A stretch of 10,947 bases of DNA from an uncultured Lachnospiraceae bacterium (GTDB taxonomy: Bacteria > Bacillota > Clostridia > Lachnospirales > Anaerotignaceae), in NCBI GenBank assembly GCA_944384285.1, contig CALWSX010000078.1, positions 1 through 10,947 of the forward strand. The letters are read 5' to 3'. The notes under the pieces are model-generated. The model was not told the DNA's origin. It ran no database searches and saw nothing but the letters and a program-made list of their open reading frames with translations. Position numbers and translations under genes: made by a program. This document shows positions 7,331 to 10,947 of the stretch, piece after piece; the stretch's first letter is position 1; each line of letters starts with the position of its first letter.

Positions 7331-7357
7331 TTGACTTTTGAAAATTTCTGATATAAT
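7331..7357 (+). promoter_or_regulatory. Promoter of ndk, extended -10
   Basis: TATAAT at 7352-7357 is preceded by TG one base upstream, making an extended -10 (TGATATAAT). TTGACT at 7331-7336 is a good -35 but the spacer is only 15 bases. The extended -10 may compensate for this. Transcription would start near 7364, about 44 bases before the ndk ATG. Confidence 0.6.
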
Positions 7358-7407
7358 AAGATAGTCTAAGAAAAAAATATTATTTATGAAAAGGACGGGT
7401 AATAAAA

Positions 7408-7806
7408 ATGGAAAGAACTTATATTATGCTCAAACCTGATGCATTAAAACGTAACCTTATTGGTGAAATTATTGCAAGAATTGAAAGAAAAGGTTATAAA
7501 ATTGCAGATTGCAAAATGATGACACTTGACGAAGCTATTTTAAGAGAACATTATGCACACATTGCAGATAGACCTTTCTTCCCAGAAATTGTTGAATATA
7601 TGACAAGTGGCCCTGTTCTTGCAATGATAGTTGAAGGTGAAAATGTTGTAAAAGGCATGAGAATTTTAATGGGTGCTACAAAATTTGAAGAAGCTACAGC
7701 AGGGACTATTCGTGGTGATTATGCTATGTCAACAGGTCAGAACATTATTCATGGTTCAGACTCTATTGAAAATGCAGAAATCGAAATTAAAAGATTCTTT
7801 GGCTAA
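7408..7806 (+). CDS. ndk: Nucleoside-diphosphate kinase
   Basis: This cytoplasmic enzyme moves the terminal phosphate from ATP to other nucleoside diphosphates through a phospho-histidine. The 132-residue protein starts ERTYIMLKPDALKRNLIGEI and contains the active-site segment NIIHGSDS, with H115 as the phosphorylated residue. IRGDYAM and a short C-terminal EIKRFF are also typical. The family is usually 130-150 residues, so it is complete. AAAAGGAC at 7389-7395 precedes the ATG. It appears to be a single-gene unit, with its own promoter at 7331-7357 and a strong terminator starting 18 bases after the stop. Confidence 0.97.
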   Translation: MERTYIMLKPDALKRNLIGEIIARIERKGYKIADCKMMTLDEAILREHYAHIADRPFFPEIVEYMTSGPVLAMIVEGENVVKGMRILMGATKFEEATAGTIRGDYAMSTGQNIIHGSDSIENAEIEIKRFFG

Positions 7807-7823
7807 TAAATATTTAAAAAGAT

Positions 7824-7854
7824 ACAGACTATGGAAAAACATAGTCTGTTTTTT
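7824..7854 (+). terminator. Intrinsic terminator of ndk
   Basis: ACAGACTATG (7824-7833) pairs perfectly with CATAGTCTGT (7840-7849) around a six-base loop, and the hairpin runs into six T (7849-7854). It lies directly after ndk. Confidence 0.92.
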
Positions 7855-7865
7855 ATTTGGTTTTT

Positions 7866-7899
7866 AAATAAAAATGACAGAGCATAAACATGCTCTGCC
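7866..7899 (-). terminator. Intrinsic terminator of the small minus-strand gene
   Basis: CAGAGCAT (7878-7885) pairs with ATGCTCTG (7890-7897) around a four-base loop. Read on the minus strand, the hairpin is followed by ATTTTTATTT. It lies 22 bases after the stop of the 53-codon gene, which supports that gene being transcribed. Confidence 0.8.
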
Positions 7900-7920
7900 A
7901 AATTTATAAGAATATAATAA

Positions 7921-8082
7921 TTATTTGTTATTTCTAAAACAATCGTTGTACTGATTATTAGTGTAGTTATTTTTGTTCATTTCGTTTTCTTCGTCAAATT
8001 CAGTACGATTAGCATTTTTCTTTAAGTTTTTGCTTGACTGATTACGTAATTTATTGTTTGTTTTGTTATTTGTTTTATCCAT
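7921..8082 (-). CDS. Small Asn/Lys-rich hydrophilic protein, possible small acid-soluble spore protein
   Basis: This is a 53-codon reading frame, ATG at 8082-8080 and TAA at 7923-7921. A strong AGGAAGG site at 8090-8096 lies 7 bases before the ATG, and a terminator follows at 7866-7899. These signals make it a probable real gene. The product has 17 Asn in 53 residues, many Lys, no hydrophobic segment and one Cys (C48). Its middle reads KKNANRTEFDEENEM. The composition and the TEF..E motif vaguely recall gamma-type small acid-soluble spore proteins, and a sigma-G-like promoter can be proposed upstream. No family is recognised with certainty. It lies between ndk (converging) and the YneA-like gene (same strand, 117 bases upstream). 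Confidence 0.7.
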   Translation of the reverse strand: MDKTNNKTNNKLRNQSSKNLKKNANRTEFDEENEMNKNNYTNNQYNDCFRNNK

Positions 8083-8149
8083 GAAAAAACCTTCCTAAAA
8101 ATAATAATTTTTAATTCTAAAACAAAGAAGTTTTAAATCTTTGCAAGTT

Positions 8150-8180
8150 TATTATTAAATTTTTATGGGGTTTTTATTCA
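8150..8180 (-). promoter_or_regulatory. Possible forespore (sigma-G-like) promoter of the small Asn-rich gene
   Basis: On the minus strand, TGAATA (8180-8175) is followed after 18 bases by AATAATA (8156-8150). The recalled sigma-G consensus is close to TGAATA, 17-18 bases, CATAMTA, so the -10 matches at 6 of 7 positions. The expected start near 8143 leaves a leader of about 60 bases. The region is extremely AT-rich, so chance matches are likely. Confidence 0.3.
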
Positions 8181-8187
8181 TAAAAAT
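8159..8187 (-). terminator. Weak AT-rich hairpin after the YneA-like gene
   Basis: ATTTTTATG (8159-8167) pairs with CATAAAAAT (8179-8187) around an 11-base loop, 12 bases beyond the stop of the YneA-like gene. Almost all pairs are A-T and no long T run follows on the minus strand, so termination would be inefficient. It overlaps the proposed promoter of the next gene. Confidence 0.3.
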
Positions 8188-8199
8188 AAAATTAAAAAT

Positions 8200-8475
8200 T
8201 TACAATTCATAAATATGAACAGGTACAATAATTTCTGTTCCAAAATAAATATCATTACCAACGATACAATTCATTGTTTTAATTTCTTCTATATATGAGT
8301 TAAGAACCATATTTTCGTGTTTGTAGCGTTTTGCAATATCATATAAAGTGTCACCGTTTGAAATATATACTTGTTCGTAATATGTTTTAACTTCTTCTTT
8401 TTTAAAATTTCCAAAAACTGTAGTGCAGGATACCAAAACCAATAATGAGCATAATATGAATAGTATTTTTTTCAT
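8200..8475 (-). CDS. yneA: YneA-like SOS-regulated LysM protein (predicted cell-division inhibitor, possible lipoprotein)
   Basis: The ATG at 8475 gives 91 residues and is preceded at 7 bases by AAAGGGGG (8483-8490). A TTG 21 bases upstream, in the same frame, is less likely because the binding site would lie inside the gene. The protein has a hydrophobic N-terminus (MKKILFILCSLLVLVSC), then a LysM domain at about 36-86: VYISNGDTLYDIAKRY ... VGNDIYFGTEIIVPV. In Bacillus subtilis, yneA lies divergently next to lexA. It encodes a small membrane-anchored LysM protein that blocks division during the SOS response. The position, orientation, size and LexA-box-like sites here all match. One difference is the LVSC sequence, with Cys at 17, which fits a lipobox. 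It may therefore be lipid-anchored rather than held by a transmembrane helix. Function is inferred from this arrangement, since sequence similarity beyond LysM is slight. Confidence 0.78.
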   Translation of the reverse strand: MKKILFILCSLLVLVSCTTVFGNFKKEEVKTYYEQVYISNGDTLYDIAKRYKHENMVLNSYIEEIKTMNCIVGNDIYFGTEIIVPVHIYEL

Positions 8476-8503
8476 AAGTGTTCCCCCTTTGCTCAAACAA
8501 AAT

Positions 8504-8517
8504 CGAACATTAATTCG
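8504..8517. promoter_or_regulatory. LexA box 1, at the start of yneA transcription
   Basis: CGAACATTAATTCG matches the Bacillota LexA consensus CGAAC-N4-GTTCG at nine of its ten fixed positions. It lies immediately downstream of the yneA -10, over the expected transcription start, which is a standard place for repression. Confidence 0.85.
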
Positions 8518-8524
8518 CTATTTC

Positions 8525-8553
8525 ATAATAAAACAAACTTATGTTTTTGTCAA
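8525..8553 (-). promoter_or_regulatory. Strong sigma-A promoter of the YneA-like gene
   Basis: On the minus strand, a perfect -35 TTGACA (8553-8548) and TATTAT (8530-8525) are separated by exactly 17 bases. Transcription would start near 8518, about 43 bases before the ATG at 8475. LexA-box-like sequences lie over the start and within the spacer, so the promoter is probably tightly repressed until DNA damage. Confidence 0.85.
8534..8547. promoter_or_regulatory. LexA-box-like site 2, in the yneA promoter spacer
   Basis: CAAACTTATGTTTT has the symmetric core AAC-N4-GTT and matches the consensus at seven of ten fixed positions. It lies inside the 17-base spacer of the yneA promoter, and its centre is 30 bases from site 1. 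Confidence 0.5.
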
Positions 8554-8565
8554 TAGGTGTTTTTG

Positions 8566-8579
8566 CAAACAAAAGTTCA
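8566..8579. promoter_or_regulatory. LexA-box-like site 3
   Basis: CAAACAAAAGTTCA has the core AAC-N4-GTT and eight of ten consensus positions. It lies just upstream of the yneA -35. Its centre is 32 bases from site 2, so sites 1 to 3 fall about three helical turns apart on one face of the DNA. Confidence 0.55.
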
Positions 8580-8628
8580 TTTTTAATAATAATGTTTGTG
8601 TTTTGTGTTTGTATATGATAGAATATAT

Positions 8629-8642
8629 AAAACAAATGTTTT
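8629..8642. promoter_or_regulatory. LexA-box-like site 4 (core only)
   Basis: AAAACAAATGTTTT keeps the perfect symmetric core AAC-N4-GTT but only six of ten consensus positions. Its centre is 18 bases from site 5. It is the weakest of the set. Confidence 0.35.
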
Positions 8643-8645
8643 TAT

Positions 8646-8675
8646 TTGAACGTTTGTTTGTTTAATTTAAATACT
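8646..8675 (+). promoter_or_regulatory. Proposed lexA promoter
   Basis: TTGAAC (8646-8651) and AATACT (8670-8675) are 18 bases apart, giving a start near 8682 and a leader of about 65 bases to the lexA ATG. The -35 is shared with LexA-box-like site 5, which would explain self-repression. The -10 is poor, so the assignment is tentative. Confidence 0.4.
8647..8660. promoter_or_regulatory. LexA-box-like site 5, over the lexA -35
   Basis: TGAACGTTTGTTTG has the core AAC-N4-GTT and eight of ten consensus positions. It overlaps the proposed -35 of lexA and is the best candidate for lexA autoregulation. Confidence 0.6.
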
Positions 8676-8746
8676 TTTGTTCTATCATATGTAAATTTGA
8701 AATAAAAATACCGTTATTTTTTATATTTTAATGAGGTGATTTATTT

Positions 8747-9358
8747 ATGAACGATTTGTCAGCAAAACAAAAAATGATACTTGAATACATAAAATCTGAA
8801 GTTAAATATAAAGGTTATCCACCATCTGTTCGAGAAATTTGTGAGGCTGTAAATTTAAGATCAACATCAACTGTTCATGCTCATTTAGACAGACTTGAAA
8901 AAAAGGGATATATAAGACGAGATCCAAGTAAACCAAGAGCTATAGAAATTATTCTTGAAGATGAAGAAAGTGTTGATGAAAGTGTAATAAATGTTCCTAT
9001 AGTCGGAACTATTACAGCAGGAATGCCTATACTTGCTGTTGAAAATATAGATGGAAATTTCCCTATACCGGCAAGTTATGTAAATCGTAATGATACTGTT
9101 TTTATGCTTAAGATAAGGGGAGAAAGCATGATAAATGCAGGTATTTATGACAAAGATCTTGTACTTGTTCGTCAGCAGAATACGGCGGAAAACGGAGATA
9201 TAATTGTTGCTGGAATAGAAGACTTTGCAACAGTAAAAAGATATTTTAAAGAAAAAGGTCATATAAGACTTCAACCTGAAAATCCGTCCATGTCTCCAAT
9301 ACTTGTAAAAGATGTTGCAATTCTTGGTAAGGTTATAGGATTATTTAGGAAAATGTAA
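8747..9358 (+). CDS. lexA: LexA repressor, SOS response
   Basis: This is the repressor of DNA-damage genes. It cuts itself when RecA filaments form. The 203-residue protein has the N-terminal winged helix-turn-helix (KQKMILEYIKSEV, PPSVREICEAVNLRSTSTVHAHLDRLEKKGYI), then the cleavage site Ala91-Gly92 in TITAGMPI. The C-terminal S24-type peptidase domain contains S127 (RGESM) and K164 (ATVKRY) as the catalytic pair. All key residues are present and the length is normal. GAGGTGA at 8733-8739 lies 7 bases before the ATG. It is divergent from the YneA-like gene, with an array of LexA-box-like sites between them. No clear terminator follows, so some read-through to nadE is possible. Confidence 0.97.
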   Translation: MNDLSAKQKMILEYIKSEVKYKGYPPSVREICEAVNLRSTSTVHAHLDRLEKKGYIRRDPSKPRAIEIILEDEESVDESVINVPIVGTITAGMPILAVENIDGNFPIPASYVNRNDTVFMLKIRGESMINAGIYDKDLVLVRQQNTAENGDIIVAGIEDFATVKRYFKEKGHIRLQPENPSMSPILVKDVAILGKVIGLFRKM

Positions 9359-9388
9359 GTTTTTTTTCATAATATTTTACTGCTAAGC

Positions 9389-9419
9389 TTGTATTAATTT
9401 AAAAATTCAATGCTATAAT
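9389..9419 (+). promoter_or_regulatory. Promoter of nadE, extended -10
   Basis: TATAAT at 9414-9419 with TG at 9411-9412 makes an extended -10. A modest -35, TTGTAT (9389-9394), is 19 bases away, which is long. A second TATAAT at 9420-9425 overlaps closely. The leader to the ATG at 9471 would be about 45 bases. Confidence 0.5.
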
Positions 9420-9470
9420 TATAATAGTGACAGATAATTTTTTATACAAACTAAAGGAGAATAAGATTAA

Positions 9471-10947
9471 ATGTACGGTTATATAAGAATAGGTACTGCA
9501 GTTCCTGTAGTAAAAGTCAGTGACTGTGAATACAATAAAGAACAAATCCTTGCTTTAATTAATGAAGCATATAAAAAAGATATAAAAATACTTAATTTTC
9601 CCGAATTATGTATAACATCATATACATGTATGGATCTTTTTTTCCAGTCAGTTCTTCATAAGAATGCGGAAAAAGCGCTTTATGATATTTTAGATAAGAC
9701 TAAAAATATGGATATGCTCATATCACTTGGTATGCCTGTAATAATTGATTCAAATATTTATAATTGTGCGGTTATGATACACAAGGGTAAAATTCTTGCA
9801 GTAATTCCTAAAATAACTTTGCCTAATTATAATGAATTTTTTGAAAAACGCTATTTTTCATCAGCTGAAGACTTAATAAAAAAAGAATGTGTACTTTGTT
9901 CCCAAACTGTTCCTATAGGAGCTGATATATTGTTAGAAGCACGTGGTGTAGAAGGTGTTGTTATAGGAGTTGAACTTTGTGCGGACATGTGGACTCCTAT
10001 ACCTCCATGCTCATATAAGGCAATTTTTGGTGCAAATATAATTCTTAACCTTTCTGCAAGTACAGAGCTTGTAAACAAAAATCATATAAGAAGAAATATA
10101 ATATCAAATCATTCATCAAGGCTTAATTGTGTATATATTTATGCGTCTGCAGGATATGGAGAAAGTACACAGGATTCTGTAATGGGTGGATATAGTGCTA
10201 TTTTTGAAAATGGGAAATGTCTTTGTGAAGGAAAAAGGTTTAATAGAGAAAACAGTTTAATATATGCAGATGTAGATATAGAACTTTTAAATCGAGCAAG
10301 AATTAATAACACAAATTTTTCACAGAGTGCCAAAGAACTTTCTAAAATATACAGTTTTAGAACAATATATTTTGATATGGAACCAGGAGATAAAATTGAA
10401 GATTTAAAAAGACCTATAAATAAAATGCCTTTCCTTCCACAAGAAAATGAAAAAGATTATTATGAAGATGTTATTAATATTTTGACAACAGGTCTTATTA
10501 AAAGGTTGGACCATATAAATTGTGAAAAAGTTGTTTTAGGAATATCTGGAGGGCTTGATTCTACTCTTGCACTTTTACTTTGTATAGATACCTTTGATAA
10601 ACTTTCTATAGACAGAAAAAATATAATAGGTGTAACAATGCCATGTTTTGGGACAAGCGACAGAACATATAAAAATGCCCTTAAGCTTATGGATCTCTTA
10701 GGCATTACAAGTATGGAAATACCTATAGAAAAGGCTGTTTTGCAACATTTTAAAGATATCTCACATGATGAAAACATTAAAGATGTTGTTTATGAAAATG
10801 CACAGGCAAGAGAACGTACTCAAATACTTATGGATCTTGCTAATAAATATAATGCAATAGTAGTAGGAACGGGAGATATGTCTGAAATTGCACAAGGGTT
10901 TGCTACTTATAATGGAGATATAATGTCTATGTATGGTATAAACTCTG
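9471..10947 (+). CDS. nadE: Glutamine-dependent NAD+ synthase, 3'-truncated by the window
   Basis: AAAGGAGA at 9453-9460 precedes the ATG at 9471, and the frame is open to the window end (492 codons). The enzyme makes NAD+ from nicotinate adenine dinucleotide, ATP and ammonia taken from glutamine. The N-terminal nitrilase-type glutaminase domain has the triad E45 (FPELCI), K114 (IPKITLPNY) and C170 (ELCADMW). The synthetase domain carries the pyrophosphate loop SGGLDST at 359-365 and VGTGDMSEIAQGFATYNGD near the end. The layout, with NLSAS, YASAGYGEST and IFENGKCLCEGKRF, matches the long two-domain (Mycobacterium-like) type of about 640-680 residues, so some 150 or more residues lie beyond the window. 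An unrelated short ammonia-only NadE is excluded by the glutaminase domain. Confidence 0.95.
   Translation, partial: MYGYIRIGTAVPVVKVSDCEYNKEQILALINEAYKKDIKILNFPELCITSYTCMDLFFQSVLHKNAEKALYDILDKTKNMDMLISLGMPVIIDSNIYNCAVMIHKGKILAVIPKITLPNYNEFFEKRYFSSAEDLIKKECVLCSQTVPIGADILLEARGVEGVVIGVELCADMWTPIPPCSYKAIFGANIILNLSASTELVNKNHIRRNIISNHSSRLNCVYIYASAGYGESTQDSVMGGYSAIFENGKCLCEGKRFNRENSLIYADVDIELLNRARINNTNFSQSAKELSKIYSFRTIYFDMEPGDKIEDLKRPINKMPFLPQENEKDYYEDVINILTTGLIKRLDHINCEKVVLGISGGLDSTLALLLCIDTFDKLSIDRKNIIGVTMPCFGTSDRTYKNALKLMDLLGITSMEIPIEKAVLQHFKDISHDENIKDVVYENAQARERTQILMDLANKYNAIVVGTGDMSEIAQGFATYNGDIMSMYGINS

Larger units (their letters stand above)
8613..8690. repeat. Inverted repeat of an 11-base element in the lexA upstream region
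   Basis: ATATGATAGAA at 8613-8623 is repeated exactly as TTCTATCATAT at 8680-8690 on the opposite strand. The arms enclose two LexA-box-like sites and the proposed lexA promoter. Each arm contains TATGAT, which resembles a -10, but no good -35 lies at the right distance for either. Confidence 0.5.

Noticed and set aside
7673..7867. 64-residue plus-strand frame overlapping the end of ndk
   Set aside because: It is out of frame within ndk and runs through the ndk terminator, with no start signal.
8476..8496. TTG start for the YneA-like protein
   Set aside because: The AAAGGGGG site lies between the TTG and the ATG at 8475, so the ATG is the supported start. The extra seven residues do not resemble a signal peptide.
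8423..8665. 80-residue plus-strand frame opposite yneA and across the lexA upstream region
   Set aside because: It covers the yneA promoter and LexA-box-like sites, has no ribosome binding site and no recognisable domain.
1..10947. CRISPR array, tRNA, rRNA, insertion sequence or attachment site
   Set aside because: No regularly spaced repeats, no cloverleaf or rRNA-like stretch, and no transposase or integrase reading frame were found in the window.

Overview
The window is AT-rich, tightly packed bacterial DNA with strong AGGAGG-type ribosome binding sites. It carries a complete cotJABC spore-coat operon, a LexA of Bacillota type with CGAAC-NNNN-GTTCG-like operators, and a fermentative carbamoyl-phosphate-to-ATP pathway. 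Together these point to a spore-forming, probably anaerobic member of the Clostridia. The species cannot be named from the sequence alone.

Layout. (1) 1-5404, plus strand: a five-gene catabolic operon entered mid-gene. It has the C-terminal part of AllG (DUF1116), AllH (DUF2877), an MFS transporter, a DAACS-family symporter and carbamate kinase. AllG and AllH with FdrA/AllF (expected just upstream, outside the window) form the oxamate carbamoyltransferase of allantoin fermentation in E. coli. That enzyme splits oxalurate into oxamate and carbamoyl phosphate, and carbamate kinase turns the latter into ATP, CO2 and ammonia. The two transporters probably bring in the ureido compound and move the acid product. 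The DAACS protein has altered substrate and cation motifs. (2) 5512-5543: a perfect 32-bp palindrome serving as shared terminator for this operon and the converging cotJ operon. (3) 5547-6712, minus strand: cotJC, cotJB, cotJA. (4) 6806-7284: an HxlR-family regulator with its own promoter and two CxxC pairs. (5) 7331-7854: nucleoside-diphosphate kinase with promoter and terminator. (6) 7866-8082, minus: an unreported-looking 53-codon Asn/Lys-rich gene, possibly a small spore protein. (7) 8200-9358: a divergent SOS pair, a YneA-like LysM protein (minus) and lexA (plus), with an array of LexA-box-like palindromes between them. (8) 9471-end: a glutamine-dependent NAD+ synthase running off the window.

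The most interesting points are the carbamoyltransferase operon with its atypical DAACS symporter, the multi-site SOS control region with a YneA-like protein that looks like a lipoprotein, the double-CxxC HxlR regulator, and the small Asn-rich gene with a possible forespore promoter. All family assignments come from recalled motifs read in the translations. No database search was run.
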